NCBI RefSeq assembly: GCF_000224415.1
Contig: NZ_AFXQ01000008.1
Location: 1-64,000, forward strand
Direction of reading: 5' to 3'
Source: Citricoccus sp. CH26A
Lineage (GTDB): Bacteria > Actinomycetota > Actinomycetes > Actinomycetales > Micrococcaceae
Length of the DNA: 64,000 nucleotides
The position numbers and the translations under genes are program-made. The notes under the pieces were generated by a model. The model did no database searches and was not told the origin of the DNA. It saw only the letters and a program-made list of their open reading frames with translations. Every line of letters begins with the position of its first letter. Within the stretch, counting starts at the first letter, position 1. Positions 1 through 9,206 of this stretch are shown here, one piece after another.

Positions 1-172
1 TCCACGGCGCATGAGCACAATGAGCGCAATGCGTGGAATGGGTTGATTCCCCGTTAGCGAGCAGAAGGACGTTTGGTGGGCTGCGTCACCGTAGGGTGAC
101 TGCGAATCGCGGCCCCGTGTCGCCCGTCACACCCGCCGGCGTCCGCCGGTCCTCCCCGAATCAGGAGTTCCC
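1..172. other. Leader region upstream of the CitMHS gene, no gene seen
   Basis: No credible coding frame is visible. A short inverted GTCACC/GGGTGAC pair lies near 87-102, and an AGGAG ribosome-binding site at about 164-168 serves the gene starting at 173. I could not pick a convincing promoter. Confidence 0.5.
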
Positions 173-1615
173 ATGCTCGTCCTACTGGGCTTCGCGATGG
201 TGGCCACGTTCATGGTCCTCATCATGACGAAGCGGATGACGCCCCTGCTGGCGCTGATCCTCGTCCCCACCATCTTCGGCCTGTTCACCGGCGCCGGCCT
301 CGGACTGGGGGACATGATCCTCGAGGCCATCGGCCAGATGGCCCCCACGGCCGCGCTGCTGATGTTCGCCATCGCCTACTTCGGCATCATGATCGACGTC
401 GGCCTGTTCGACCGGCTGGTGAACTGGATCGTGCGCGTGGTGGGCCACGACCCCGCCAAGGTGGTCATGGGCACCGCCCTGCTGACGGCCGTCATCTCCC
501 TGGACGGGGACGGTTCCACCACGTTCATCGTCGTCACCGCGGCCCTGCTGCCCGTCTATCATCGGCTGGGCCTGAGCCCGGTGGTGCTGACCTGCGTGGC
601 CGGGCTGACCAACGGCACCCTGAACATCGTTCCCTGGGGCGGACCCACCGTGCGCGCGGCGGCGGCCCTGAACGTGGACGCAGCCGAGATCTTCGTCCCC
701 ATGATCCCCTCGCTGCTGGTGGGCCTGGCCGTGGTCTTCGCCTTCTCCTGGCTGCTGGGCCTGTCCGAGCGACGCCGCCTGCGCCGTGACGACCCCGAGC
801 GCTGGTCCGGCCCCGGTGTCCCCGCCGGGACCTCGACCGGTGGACCCGGCGGCAGCCTCGTCCCGGCGGGGGCACCCACCGGGTCGCCGGGCACCTCCCT
901 CACGCCGTCCGGCGTCGGGCTCCTGGAACGCACCGTGACCGAGACCGGCCCGGACATGTCCGGGACCGCGCTGGACCCGGAGCGCGAGACCCTGCGGCCG
1001 CGGCTGTTCGTGTTCAACCTCGCGCTGACCGTGGCCATCATGGTGCTGCTGGTGGCGGACATCGTGCCCCTGGCCTACCTGTTCATGATCGGCACCGCCG
1101 TCGCCCTGCTGGTGAACTTCCCGAACGTCAGGAAGCAGGCCGAGGTGCTGGGCAACCACTCCTCCTCGATCGTGGCCGTGGTGTCCATGGTGTTCGCCGC
1201 CGCCGTGCTCACCGGCGTGCTCTCCGGCACCGGCATGGTCGAGGCCATGTCCCAGTGGCTCGTGGACGTCATCCCGGACTCGATGGGACCGATCCTCGCG
1301 GTGCTCACCGGGCTGATCTCCATCCCCGCCACGTTCTTCATGAGCAATGACGCCTTCTACTTCGGCATCCTGCCGGTACTGGCCGAGACCGGTGCGCACT
1401 ACGGGATCCCCGCGGTGGACATGGCCCGGGCCTCCGTCACCGGGCAGCCCGTGCACATGCAGTCCCCCCTGGTCCCCGCGATCCTGCTGCTGGTCTCCAT
1501 GGCCAAGGTGGACCTGGGCGATCACCACAAGAAGGTCCTCTGGCGGGCCTGCATCGTCTCCCTGGCCATGCTGGCCTCGGGCGTGGCCTTCGGGGTCATC
1601 GGCATCCACGGCTGA
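173..1615 (+). CDS. CitMHS-family metal-citrate/carboxylate:H+ symporter
   Basis: This is a 480-residue polytopic inner-membrane carrier of the CitMHS family, whose members take up citrate complexed to Mg2+ or Ca2+ with protons. The N-terminal half carries the family-typical stretch DGDGSTTFIVVTAALLP followed by NGTLNIVPWGGPT. The C-terminal half has SNDAFYFGILPVLAE and GQPVHMQSPLVPA, the usual substrate-site region. A cytoplasmic loop at about residues 215-270 is a Pro/Gly/Ser/Thr-rich low-complexity insert, built from near-repeats encoded at about 810-920, that most family members lack. The ATG at 173 is chosen because AGGAG sits 5 nt upstream and the first helix starts immediately. It stands alone, convergent with the next gene. 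Exact metal or carboxylate specificity cannot be read from sequence. Confidence 0.9.
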   Translation: MLVLLGFAMVATFMVLIMTKRMTPLLALILVPTIFGLFTGAGLGLGDMILEAIGQMAPTAALLMFAIAYFGIMIDVGLFDRLVNWIVRVVGHDPAKVVMGTALLTAVISLDGDGSTTFIVVTAALLPVYHRLGLSPVVLTCVAGLTNGTLNIVPWGGPTVRAAAALNVDAAEIFVPMIPSLLVGLAVVFAFSWLLGLSERRRLRRDDPERWSGPGVPAGTSTGGPGGSLVPAGAPTGSPGTSLTPSGVGLLERTVTETGPDMSGTALDPERETLRPRLFVFNLALTVAIMVLLVADIVPLAYLFMIGTAVALLVNFPNVRKQAEVLGNHSSSIVAVVSMVFAAAVLTGVLSGTGMVEAMSQWLVDVIPDSMGPILAVLTGLISIPATFFMSNDAFYFGILPVLAETGAHYGIPAVDMARASVTGQPVHMQSPLVPAILLLVSMAKVDLGDHHKKVLWRACIVSLAMLASGVAFGVIGIHG

Positions 1616-1654
1616 GCGACGCCCTCCCGGCCACCGCACAGGGGGCCGGGAGGC

Positions 1655-2122
1655 TCAGCTGACGTCGCCGTCGTAGTAGAGCCAGGTGCCCTCGCGGCGC
1701 ACGAACCGGGACGTCTCCTGCTGGGTCCGCCGGCCCGCAGGGGTCCGGAAGTGCGCCGTGAAACGCACCGTGCCCGCATGGTCGAACGGCCCGCCACCGG
1801 AGGTCTCCTCGACGTCGAGGCGAAGCCAGTCCAGGTCCTCGTCCGGTCCCGCTCCGGGGGCGTCGAGCGCCAGCGACGCCGGCCGGGTCTCCGGCGCCCA
1901 GCTTGCCAGCAGGTACCGCTCGGCCTCGGGGAACTCGCCCTCCGAGGCCAGCGCGAACGCCGAGTATCGCGAGCGCATCAGGGCCTCCGCCGTGGGCGCC
2001 GACAGGATGCCGTGCGCGGCGAACCGTGCGTGGAAGCGGCCGCAGCAGGACCCGTAGAGCTCTCCGGTGCCGCAGGGGCAGCGGCGCGCCGCCAGTTCCC
2101 GGGTGTCAGCGGCCATCGTCAT
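1655..2122 (-). CDS. YchJ/UPF0225-type SEC-C zinc-motif protein
   Basis: This 155-residue protein of the YchJ (UPF0225) family has no established biochemical role. The N-terminus holds the zinc-binding SEC-C-like cluster CPCGTG...CCGRFH (about residues 15-31). The YchJ core follows, with PTAEALMRSRYSAFAL and, towards the C-terminus, TVRFTAHFRTPAG and TSRFVRREGTWLYYDGDV. Length and motif order match the family. Its start overlaps the 3' end of the small membrane-protein gene upstream, so the two are probably co-transcribed and translationally coupled. A second in-frame ATG two codons downstream (2116) is equally possible as the start. Confidence 0.88.
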   Translation of the reverse strand: MTMAADTRELAARRCPCGTGELYGSCCGRFHARFAAHGILSAPTAEALMRSRYSAFALASEGEFPEAERYLLASWAPETRPASLALDAPGAGPDEDLDWLRLDVEETSGGGPFDHAGTVRFTAHFRTPAGRRTQQETSRFVRREGTWLYYDGDVS

Positions 2123-2384
2123 CCACGGTGGCCCTGACCGCCACCTGCCCCGAGGGGCCGGTGGTGCCGGACCCGGCGGCCCGGCGGCCCGTCCCCGCCG
2201 CGGCGCCCGCCCGCTTCGCGGCCAGCTGCCGCACCGTCGCCCGGGACCTGCGCACCGACCAGGTGATCGCGACCCCCGCGGCCACCAGTGCGGCGGCCAT
2301 GGCGGCCGGCAGCACCGACACCCCGTCGGCCCCGGTCATCCGTGCTTCTGTGCGCTCTCGTCCGCGGTCTCTGCTCTGCCCCAT
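2106..2384 (-). CDS. Small single-pass membrane protein, unknown function
   Basis: This is a 92-residue protein of no family I recognise. One hydrophobic segment (roughly residues 23-42, VLPAAMAAALVAAGVAITW) is followed by a basic stretch (VRRSRATVRQLAAKRAG) and a low-complexity tail, which suggests an N-out, C-in single-pass protein. The ATG at 2384 has a weak ribosome-binding site; an internal ATG at 2339 (MTGADG) would give a 77-residue form whose helix is closer to the N-terminus. The stop overlaps the start of the YchJ gene, so both are likely read from one message. Coding status is supported by that overlap and the coherent helix, not by homology. Confidence 0.55.
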   Translation of the reverse strand: MGQSRDRGRERTEARMTGADGVSVLPAAMAAALVAAGVAITWSVRRSRATVRQLAAKRAGAAAGTGRRAAGSGTTGPSGQVAVRATVDDDGR

Positions 2385-2507
2385 GGGCCCAGCGTAGGCC
2401 GGGGCCCCGGCCGGCCGGAACAGCGGGAACCCGGCGGGGAACGGTGGCGGCGCGGCCGGGTCACGTCACCCTTCGTTCCCGCGGGGGCGGCCCGCGGCGG
2501 GCCGGAC

Positions 2508-2513
2508 TAGAAT
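2508..2513 (+). promoter_or_regulatory. Candidate -10 element for purSQL
   Basis: TAGAAT fits the actinobacterial TANNNT -10 pattern and would place transcription start near 2520, about 30 nt before purS. No recognisable -35 hexamer lies 16-18 nt upstream, so this is weak support. Confidence 0.3.
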
Positions 2514-2552
2514 GGGGCAAGCCCTCCCGCTGAACCCTTGGAGAACTCCCCC

Positions 2553-2837
2553 ATGCCCACGATCGTCGTCGACGTCATGCCCAAGCCCGAGATCCTTGAC
2601 CCGCAGGGCAAGGCCATCGCAGGCGCCCTCCCCCGACTGGGATTCACCGGCTTCGCCGCGGTCCGCCAGGGCAAGCGCTTCGAGCTCACCGTGGACGGCG
2701 AGGTCACCGACGAGGTCCTGGCCCACGCCCGCGAGGCCGCCGAGCAACTGCTGTCCAACCCGGTGATCGAGGACGTCGTGAACGTCGAGGTCCTGCCCGA
2801 CGCCGCGGGCCACCCGGCCGAGGGGCCGACGGCCTGA
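2553..2837 (+). CDS. purS: Phosphoribosylformylglycinamidine synthase subunit PurS
   Basis: PurS is the small bridging subunit of the three-part FGAM synthase (PurS/PurQ/PurL) that makes the fourth step of de novo purine synthesis in most Gram-positives. The 94-residue product begins [20 protein letters not shown] and continues with [20 protein letters not shown], the classic PurS fold. The ATG at 2553 is preferred to the TTG at 2538 because TTGGAGAA (2538-2545) is itself the ribosome-binding site. A short Ala/Pro-rich tail extends beyond the usual length of about 80 residues. The stop and the purQ start share one base (TGATGA), which indicates translational coupling in the purSQL operon. Confidence 0.96.
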   Translation: MPTIVVDVMPKPEILDPQGKAIAGALPRLGFTGFAAVRQGKRFELTVDGEVTDEVLAHAREAAEQLLSNPVIEDVVNVEVLPDAAGHPAEGPTA

Positions 2838-3628
2838 TGAGCACGGACCTGCCCCTCATCGGAGACTTCTCCACGGCCGGCCCCGTCCTCACCGGGGCGC
2901 GCGTCGGCGTCGTGACCTTCCCCGGGACGCTCGACGACCGGGACGCGGCCCGCGCGGTGCGCCTGGCCGGTGGCGAGCCGGTCGCCCTGTGGCACGCCGA
3001 GACCGACGGCGGCGCGGCCCTGTCCTCGCTCGACGCGGTCATCATCCCCGGCGGCTTCTCCTACGGCGACTACCTGCGCGCCGGGGCGATCTCCCGCTTC
3101 GCCCCGCTGATGGACGCGATCATCGCCGCCGCCGGCGGACGGGACGGGTCCGGGAGCGGACTGCCCGTGCTGGGCATCTGCAACGGCTTCCAGATCCTCA
3201 CTGAGGCGCACCTGCTGCCCGGGTCGATGATCAAGAACGACCACCTGAAGTTCATCTGCCGCGACCAGGCGCTGCGCGTGGAGAACAACGCCACGGCCTG
3301 GACCCGGGACTTCGGCACCGGTGAGGAGATCACCGTGCCGCTGAAGAACCAGGACGGCCAGTACGTGGCCGACGAACACACCCTCGACGAGCTCGAGGGG
3401 GAGGGTCGCGTGGTGTTCCGCTACGTCGGCTGGAACCCGAACGGCTCGCGCCGGGACATCGCCGGCATCTCCAACGCCGCCGGCAACGTGGTGGGACTCA
3501 TGCCGCACCCCGAGCATGCGGTGGAGGCCGGGTTCGGCCCCGACTCGGACCACGGCATGCGCATGGGCACGGACGGACTGGGGGTCTTCACCTCGGTGCT
3601 GGCCTCGATCGCAGGAGAGACGAAGTGA
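2837..3628 (+). CDS. purQ: Phosphoribosylformylglycinamidine synthase glutaminase subunit PurQ
   Basis: PurQ hydrolyses glutamine and channels ammonia to PurL in FGAM synthesis (EC 6.3.5.3). The 263-residue protein is a class I glutamine amidotransferase: the nucleophile is Cys115 in GICNGFQ and the His/Glu of the triad are His224 and Glu226 in [25 protein letters not shown] gives the oxyanion region. An N-terminal extension of about 17 residues and a Gly/Asp-rich loop before the nucleophile are small departures from the shortest PurQ proteins. It overlaps purS by 1 nt and purL by 4 nt (GTGA), so all three subunits should be made in stoichiometric amounts from one message. Confidence 0.97.
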   Translation: MSTDLPLIGDFSTAGPVLTGARVGVVTFPGTLDDRDAARAVRLAGGEPVALWHAETDGGAALSSLDAVIIPGGFSYGDYLRAGAISRFAPLMDAIIAAAGGRDGSGSGLPVLGICNGFQILTEAHLLPGSMIKNDHLKFICRDQALRVENNATAWTRDFGTGEEITVPLKNQDGQYVADEHTLDELEGEGRVVFRYVGWNPNGSRRDIAGISNAAGNVVGLMPHPEHAVEAGFGPDSDHGMRMGTDGLGVFTSVLASIAGETK

Positions 3629-5961
3629 CTGACCAGACGAGCCGACAGGCCACCGCGACGTTCAACATCGACACCGTCGAGCACGCCGCGCAGACCCCGG
3701 ACACCGAGCTGCCCTGGGCCGAGCTGGGGCTGAAGCAGAACGAGTTCGAGGAGATCGTGAGGATCCTCGGCCGCCGCCCCACCGCGGCCGAACTGGCCAT
3801 GTACTCGGTGATGTGGTCCGAGCACTGCTCCTACAAGTCCTCCAAGGTCCACCTGCGCCAGTTCGGCGAGAAGGTCACCGAGGAGATGAAGAAGGACCTG
3901 ATGGTCGGGATCGGCGAGAACGCCGGCGTGACCGACCTCGGGGACGGCTGGGCCGTGACCTTCAAGATCGAGTCCCACAACTCCCCCTCCTACGTGGAGC
4001 CCTTCCAGGGTGCCGCCACCGGCATCGGCGGCATCGTCCGGGACATCATCTCCATGGGCGCGCGCCCGGTGGCCGTGATGGACCCGCTGCGCTTCGGCGC
4101 GATCGACCACCCGGACACCGCTCGCGTCATGCACGGGGCCGTGGCCGGGATCGGCAGCTACGGCAACTCCCTGGGACTGCCGAACATCGGCGGCGAGATG
4201 GTGTTCGACCCGATCTACCAGGGCAACCCGCTGGTCAACGCCCTGGCCGTGGGGGTACTGCGGCACGAGGACCTGCGCCTGGCCAACGCCTCGGGCGTGG
4301 GCAACAAGGTGGTCCTGTTCGGCGCCCGGACCGGTGGCGACGGCATCGGCGGCGCCTCCGTGCTGGCCTCCGAGTCCTTCGACGACGCCAAGCCCTCCAA
4401 GCGCCCCGCCGTCCAGGTGGGCGACCCGTTCGCGGAGAAGGTGCTCATCGAGTGCTGCCTCGAGCTGTTCAAGGACTCCCTCGTGGAGGGCATCCAGGAC
4501 CTCGGTGCCGCCGGCATCTCCTGCGCCACCTCCGAGCTGGCCTCCAACGGCGAGGGCGGCATGAACGTGGAGCTGACCTCCGTGCTGCTGCGCGACCCCA
4601 CCCTGACCCCGGGCGAGATCCTCATGTCCGAGTCCCAGGAACGGATGATGGCCGTGGTGACGCCCGGGAACGTCGAGGCGTTCGAGGCCGTCATGGCCAA
4701 GTGGGACGTGGAGTACTCGTGGCTGGGCGAGGTCACCGACGACAACCGCCTGACCATCACCTGGAACGGCGAGGTGATCGTCGACGTCGACCCCCGCACC
4801 GTGGCGCACGACGGCCCGGTCTACGACCGGCCCTATCACCGCCCGTCCTACCAGGACGCGCTCGTGGCGGACACCTTCCGCTCGGCGGTCGACGCCGGTC
4901 GCGTCCCCGCGCTGCCGGGCACCGGTGACGAGCTGCGTGCCGCGGTGCTGGAACTGATGTCCTCGCCGAACCTGGCCGACGTCTCGTGGGTGACGAGGCA
5001 GTACGACCACTTCGTGCAGGGCAACACCGCCATGGCCGCCCCGGACGACGCCGGCGTGGTCCGGGTGGACGAGGAGACCGGGATGGGCGTTGCCGTCTCC
5101 ACCGACTGCAACTCCCGGTACACCTACCTGGACCCGTACGCCGGTGCGCAGCTGGCGCTGGCGGAGTCCTACCGCAACGTGGCCACGGCCGGCGCGGTGC
5201 CCAAGGCCGTCTCGGACTGCCTCAACTTCGGCTCCCCCGAGGACCCCGAGGTGATGTGGCAGTTCGCCGAGGCCATCCGCGGCCTGGCGGACGCCTGTCA
5301 GCAGATGGGCGTGCCCGTCACCGGCGGCAACGTCTCCCTGTACAACCAGACCGGTTCCACGCCCATCCACCCCACCCCGGTGGTGGCCACCCTGGGCCAG
5401 TTCGACGACGTCTCCCGCCGCACCCCGTCCGGCTTCCACCGCGATGCCGACGGTCAGGCCGTGTACCTGATGGGCGTCACGCGCGACGAGCTGGACGGCT
5501 CCGAGTTCGCCCGATTGCGCGATCACCTCGGCGGCGTGCCCCCGCAGGTGGATCTGGCCACCGAGAAGCTGCTCGGCGAGCTGCTGATCAACGCGTCCCG
5601 GGACGGGATGATCGACGCCGCCCACGACCTCTCCGAGGGTGGTCTGGCCGCCGCGCTGTCCGAGATGGTGCTGCGCTTCGGCGTCGGCGCCCGGGTGTCC
5701 CTGGACGAGGTCATGCAGCGCGACGGCGTGGACGCCTTCACCGCCCTGTTCTCGGAGTCGCAGTCCCGCGCGATCGTGGCCGTGCCGCGGACCGAGGAGG
5801 TCCGGTTCAAGGACATGACCACGGCCCGCGGCTTCCCGGTGGCGCGGATCGGCGTGGTGGACGCCGCCTCCGGGGCACTCGAGGTGCAGGACCAGTTCGT
5901 GCTGCCCATCGAGGAACTGCGCGAGCGCTGGGCCGCCACGCTGCCCGAGTACTTCGGCTGA
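3625..5961 (+). CDS. purL: Phosphoribosylformylglycinamidine synthase subunit PurL (small type)
   Basis: PurL is the synthetase subunit that uses ATP and PurQ-derived ammonia to convert FGAR to FGAM. At 778 residues it is the short form that needs separate PurS and PurQ. Visible family motifs include [14 protein letters not shown] near the N-terminus, [53 protein letters not shown] and the C-terminal [13 protein letters not shown]. The start is GTG at 3625 with AGGAGA at 3613-3618; the GTGA overlap with the purQ stop confirms it. Nothing is truncated. The gene ends 45 nt before a long palindrome that probably closes the operon. Confidence 0.97.
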   Translation: MTDQTSRQATATFNIDTVEHAAQTPDTELPWAELGLKQNEFEEIVRILGRRPTAAELAMYSVMWSEHCSYKSSKVHLRQFGEKVTEEMKKDLMVGIGENAGVTDLGDGWAVTFKIESHNSPSYVEPFQGAATGIGGIVRDIISMGARPVAVMDPLRFGAIDHPDTARVMHGAVAGIGSYGNSLGLPNIGGEMVFDPIYQGNPLVNALAVGVLRHEDLRLANASGVGNKVVLFGARTGGDGIGGASVLASESFDDAKPSKRPAVQVGDPFAEKVLIECCLELFKDSLVEGIQDLGAAGISCATSELASNGEGGMNVELTSVLLRDPTLTPGEILMSESQERMMAVVTPGNVEAFEAVMAKWDVEYSWLGEVTDDNRLTITWNGEVIVDVDPRTVAHDGPVYDRPYHRPSYQDALVADTFRSAVDAGRVPALPGTGDELRAAVLELMSSPNLADVSWVTRQYDHFVQGNTAMAAPDDAGVVRVDEETGMGVAVSTDCNSRYTYLDPYAGAQLALAESYRNVATAGAVPKAVSDCLNFGSPEDPEVMWQFAEAIRGLADACQQMGVPVTGGNVSLYNQTGSTPIHPTPVVATLGQFDDVSRRTPSGFHRDADGQAVYLMGVTRDELDGSEFARLRDHLGGVPPQVDLATEKLLGELLINASRDGMIDAAHDLSEGGLAAALSEMVLRFGVGARVSLDEVMQRDGVDAFTALFSESQSRAIVAVPRTEEVRFKDMTTARGFPVARIGVVDAASGALEVQDQFVLPIEELRERWAATLPEYFG

Positions 5962-6005
5962 CCCAGCTGACCCACCCAGGCAGCGCGGCCGGCCCGCGCG
6001 GTGAC

Positions 6006-6067
6006 CATCAGGTGCTGGATTCGTCGCTCTCCCCGTACGTGGAGGGCGACGAATCCAGCACCTGATG
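6006..6067. terminator. Perfect 22-bp palindrome between purL and the deaminase gene
   Basis: The arms CATCAGGTGCTGGATTCGTC+GC (6006-6027) and their exact complement (6046-6067) flank a centre that extends the stem by about five more pairs (TCTCC/GGAGG) around CCGTACGT. It sits between convergent genes and can fold equally on both strands, so a bidirectional terminator is the simple reading. There is no T-tract on either side, which also fits a REP-like dispersed palindrome. Confidence 0.7.
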
Positions 6068-6102
6068 CGTTCCGGGCACCCGGGCACGTCACCGGTCGGT
6101 GC

Positions 6103-6969
6103 TCAGTACGCGGTGCGGTCGGCGTTCTCCTGCCATGCCTCGAACGGCGCGGTGGAGCCCGGGGCGGCCCGGTGCACGATCGGCATCAGTCCACCCCGCT
6201 CCGGGGACGCGAAGTAGTCGTAGAAGGCCGCGTCATCGAAACCCGCTGCGGCGGCATCGTGACGGTCGGCGGCGAAGACCACCCGGTCCACCCGCGCCCA
6301 GAGCGCCGCGCCCAGGCACATCGGGCACGGCTCGCAGCTGGCGTACAGCACCGCCCCCGAGAGCTCGAAGGTGTCCAGCCCGCTGCAGGCCGCGCGGATC
6401 GCCGTGACCTCGGCGTGGGCCGTGGGGTCGTTGGTGGCCGTGACCCGGTTGGCGCCCTCGAAGGCGCGACCGTCCGCGGTCACCACCAGCGCCCCGAACG
6501 GTCCCCCGTCCGTGGCCGCGTTCGCGGTGGCCAGGGAGATGGCACGGGACAGGTGAAGCGCATCCTCGTCCGCCCCAGCGAGGGCTTCGTCGGAACCGTC
6601 CGCGGCGGCCGGGCCGGGGCCGTGCCCCGACCGCACGACCGGGTCGACGCGAGACACCGCGGCCACCGGCAGCGGTCCACCGTAGACGTGGGGGAAGCGC
6701 TCGGAGTCCGGGTCGGCGGGGTCACCGGGTTCCCTGACCACGCTCAATCCCGCCGCGGCCAGGGCCGCCTCGTCCAGCGTCAACACCACCAGGGGTTCGC
6801 CCACGTCCGCGTAGAAGCGCGTGAGCACCGCTCGGACCTGCTCCGGCCCGTCGCTGGCATGCAGGAAACCGACCTCCTCGATCGAGGCACCGCGGGTGGA
6901 CCGGTCATAGGTCCCGGTCCGCTGGGCCTGGCGCCAGTCCTGCCGGAACGCGATGTGCTGGATGACCAT
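6103..6969 (-). CDS. DUF952 / guanine-type nucleobase deaminase fusion
   Basis: This 288-residue two-domain protein carries DUF952 at residues 1-115 (HIAFRQDWRQAQRTGTY...GFLHASDGPEQV...FPHVYGGPLPVAAV), a small domain of unknown role. A zinc cytidine-deaminase-fold domain follows at about 130-288, resembling bacterial guanine deaminase or TadA-like enzymes. The deaminase site is complete: zinc ligands His185, Cys215 and Cys218 (HAEV...CEPCPMC) and proton shuttle Glu187. ISLATANAATDGGPFGALVV and FYDYFASPERGGLMPI resemble guanine deaminase more than tRNA deaminase. The ATG at 6969 is chosen because DUF952 begins there; upstream sequence is arginine-rich noise. Proximity to purSQL fits purine salvage, but that is inference. 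The domain pairing is the odd feature. Confidence 0.82.
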   Translation of the reverse strand: MVIQHIAFRQDWRQAQRTGTYDRSTRGASIEEVGFLHASDGPEQVRAVLTRFYADVGEPLVVLTLDEAALAAAGLSVVREPGDPADPDSERFPHVYGGPLPVAAVSRVDPVVRSGHGPGPAAADGSDEALAGADEDALHLSRAISLATANAATDGGPFGALVVTADGRAFEGANRVTATNDPTAHAEVTAIRAACSGLDTFELSGAVLYASCEPCPMCLGAALWARVDRVVFAADRHDAAAAGFDDAAFYDYFASPERGGLMPIVHRAAPGSTAPFEAWQENADRTAY

Positions 6970-7043
6970 GGCCCCAGTCTGACAGCCCTCGAGGGGTCGA
7001 CGACGAGCGGCCCTCACCGGGGGCCGCCGTCGAACCGGCCGCC

Positions 7044-7952
7044 GTGGTCCCCCGGAAGCCACGGGTCTACCCTGTACCCATCACCCCCGAGTCCGCTTCC
7101 CGCCCTGCCGACCGCGTGCGACGGACGATGCGGAGGCATGTGCCGACCGGGGCCGCCCAGGCCCTCGACGAGGCCTCGGACCGCGCCGAGGAGGTCACCC
7201 GCCATCCCTGGTTCCGGAAGGCCGCCCGTGTCGGCCATGTCGCGAACGGGATCCTGCACATCCTCATCGGCCTGATCGCCTGGAGCCTGGCCTTCGGGTC
7301 GGCACCCCAGGACGCGGACCAATCCGGCGCGATCCAGCTGCTGGCCACCAGCCCGCTGGGCGTCGGCCTGATCTGGCTGTGCGCCGCCGGCTGTGTCCTG
7401 CTGGGCCTGTGGTACCTCAGTGAGGCGATCTGGGACCGCCGCTCCGCCCTCGACGGGGTCAAGGACGCGGGGAAGGCCGTCGTCTACGTGGCGATCGGGG
7501 TGATGTTCACCGTCGCGGCGCTCGGCGGGCAACAGGACTCCGGGGAGTCCACCAGCTCGGCCTCGGCCGCGCTCATGTCCCATCCGGTCGGTGCCGTGCT
7601 GCTGGTCGTGGCCGGCCTGGTCATCATCGGCATCGGCGGATACCACGTGTACTCGGGGGTGACCCAACGGTTCATGAAGGACCTGCGGTCCTCGAGCCGG
7701 CGTGAGGTCTCCCGCGCCATCCGCGTGACGGGCACCATCGGGTACGTCGCCAAGGGCATCGTGCTCGCCCTGGTGGGGTTGCTGTTCGTGGTCGCCACCC
7801 TCCAGCGGGACCCCGAGGACGCGACCGGGATGGACGGTGCCCTCAAGGCCCTGCTGGACCAGCCGCTGGGCCCCGTGCTCCTGGCCTGCATCGGCGTCGG
7901 ACTGATGCTCTTCGGCGTCTTCGCCTGCATGCGTTCCCGTTACGAGGCCTAG
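7044..7952 (+). CDS. DUF1206 family membrane protein
   Basis: DUF1206 proteins are actinobacterial membrane proteins of unknown function made of three repeated two-helix units, and this protein (up to 302 residues) shows all three. The repeat cores are KAARVGHVANGILHILIGLI, AGKAVVYVAIGVMFTV and RVTGTIGYVAKGIVLALVGL, each starting with a Gly-rich amphipathic helix entry. Start choice is uncertain: GTG 7044 gives the longest form, while ATG 7128 (MRRHVPTG) removes a Pro-rich leader; neither has a good ribosome-binding site. It is divergent from the deaminase gene and followed by a 180-nt spacer. No partner or substrate is indicated by the context. Confidence 0.85.
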   Translation: MVPRKPRVYPVPITPESASRPADRVRRTMRRHVPTGAAQALDEASDRAEEVTRHPWFRKAARVGHVANGILHILIGLIAWSLAFGSAPQDADQSGAIQLLATSPLGVGLIWLCAAGCVLLGLWYLSEAIWDRRSALDGVKDAGKAVVYVAIGVMFTVAALGGQQDSGESTSSASAALMSHPVGAVLLVVAGLVIIGIGGYHVYSGVTQRFMKDLRSSSRREVSRAIRVTGTIGYVAKGIVLALVGLLFVVATLQRDPEDATGMDGALKALLDQPLGPVLLACIGVGLMLFGVFACMRSRYEA

Positions 7953-8010
7953 GTGTACTAACCCAGGCCGGCCCGGGGTGGTGTCCGGCCACCGACGACC
8001 GGCCATTGTC

Positions 8011-8021
8011 GCAACCGTTGC
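8011..8021. promoter_or_regulatory. Small palindrome upstream of the amide operon
   Basis: GCAACCGTTGC is a perfect 5-1-5 palindrome about 110 nt upstream of amiS, in the only non-coding space where the amide operon can be controlled. It could be a regulator half-site pair. No regulator gene is adjacent and one short palindrome can occur by chance. Confidence 0.25.
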
Positions 8022-8131
8022 ACTGTGCCTAACGTGGCGTGCATCACATCCCTTCGCACGGCCCGAGGGCTGCGACGTCTCCGCTTCACCCCGTTGCCCG
8101 GTTGGGCCTGCTCGTCTCCCAGGAGCGCTCC

Positions 8132-8824
8132 ATGGGCAGTGTTGGTCTGCTGTACGTGGGGGCGGTGTTGTTCATCAACGGCCTGATGCTGCTGGGGCTC
8201 GTCCCCGGCAAGGCCGCCGCCCCCATGAACTTCTTCGTCGGCATCATGCAGGTGGTGTTCCCCACCATCCTGCTCGTCCAGGCCGAGGGTGACCCCGCGG
8301 CCATCCTCGCCGCCTCCGGTCTCTACCTCTTCGGCTTCACCTACCTCTACGTCGGCCTCAACCTCACCTTCGGCCTGGACGGCGAGGGTGTGGGGTGGTT
8401 CTCCCTGTTCGTGGCCGCCATCGCCGTGGTGATGGGCATCCTCCAGTTCACCGTCGTGGCAGACCCCGTCTTCGGGGTCATCTGGCTCCTCTGGGCCGTG
8501 CTCTGGCTCATGTTCTTCCTGCTGCTGGGCCTCCGGCGGGAGTCCCTCACCGCGGCCACCGGGTGGTTCACGGCCATCATCGCGCACCTCACGGCCACCA
8601 TCCCCGCCGTCCTGCTGCTCATGGGCGAGTACCGCAGCACGTGGACGTGGGCCGCGATCCTGGCCGTGGCCGGTGTCGTCGCCCTGGTCCTGTCGTTCCT
8701 GCTCGGCCGGCGCGGTCCGCTCAGGACGCCCCCCGAGCTGCAGGACACCGGACCGGACCACACCCTGCGCGGCCCGGTGGACAGTGACCCGCGGGACGAG
8801 GGGAGGCGCCGTGCCGCTGTATGA
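8132..8824 (+). CDS. amiS: AmiS/UreI family amide (urea/acetamide) channel
   Basis: AmiS/UreI proteins are six-helix channels that let short amides or urea into the cell. The 230-residue product starts GSVGLLYVGAVLFINGLMLL and has the family signatures FFVGIMQVVFPT, YLFGFTYLYVGLN and GWFTAIIAHLTATIPA. The ATG at 8132 is preferred over longer in-frame starts because AGGAGCG lies at 8121-8127 and the first helix begins at once. The 3' end overlaps the fmdB-like gene by 14 nt, and formamidase follows. The channel therefore probably supplies formamide or acetamide to FmdA as a nitrogen source. A charged tail after the last helix (about residues 195-230) is longer than in UreI. Confidence 0.9.
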   Translation: MGSVGLLYVGAVLFINGLMLLGLVPGKAAAPMNFFVGIMQVVFPTILLVQAEGDPAAILAASGLYLFGFTYLYVGLNLTFGLDGEGVGWFSLFVAAIAVVMGILQFTVVADPVFGVIWLLWAVLWLMFFLLLGLRRESLTAATGWFTAIIAHLTATIPAVLLLMGEYRSTWTWAAILAVAGVVALVLSFLLGRRGPLRTPPELQDTGPDHTLRGPVDSDPRDEGRRRAAV

Positions 8825-9104
8825 GTTCCGCTGCCCGGAGGGCACCGTCCTGGAGGCGTCCTACAGCATGACCTCCGTTCCCGATGCCGTGGACTGCCCG
8901 GACTGCGGGGCTCCGGCGGCCCGGCGCATCACCTCCGTACGGCTCTCCCGGGCCGGTTCCGCCGCCTATCGGCTCATCGAGTCGTCCCAACGCAGCGCGG
9001 CCGAACCAGAGGTGGTCACGGCCCTGCCCGCGGCCGGCCGCAAACCGCGCGAGGGCCCCCGCTACACCGGCAATCCCCTGCACCGGAAACTGCCCCGGCC
9101 CTGA
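8811..9104 (+). CDS. fmdB: FmdB-type zinc-ribbon protein
   Basis: This 97-residue protein of the FmdB/regulatory zinc-ribbon family is often encoded beside amidases and proposed to regulate them. It begins PLYEFRCPEGTVLE, where the first CxxC is reduced to a single Cys (CPEG), and keeps the second pair CPDCGAPAARRITS. The first zinc knuckle is thus incomplete, and the third and fourth ligands are the only CxxC. The start is GTG at 8811, with GGGAGGCG upstream and within the end of amiS. Position between amiS and fmdA supports a role in amide use; metal binding may be weakened by the missing Cys. Confidence 0.8.
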   Translation: MPLYEFRCPEGTVLEASYSMTSVPDAVDCPDCGAPAARRITSVRLSRAGSAAYRLIESSQRSAAEPEVVTALPAAGRKPREGPRYTGNPLHRKLPRP

Positions 9105-9206
9105 CCTCGGTGCAGTGGTACCGGCGCCCGCTGACCCCGGCGCCGCATGTCCTCCTCCCCCTGATCCCCTTCCCGCTCTCGTTCCCACAGCAAAGGATCC
9201 GTCACC

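Noticed and set aside
3421-6087. 888-codon open frame on the minus strand opposite purQ/purL
   Set aside because: It is the complement of strongly conserved purL; its product is His/Gly/Val-rich with no domain, a common artefact of high-GC codon bias.
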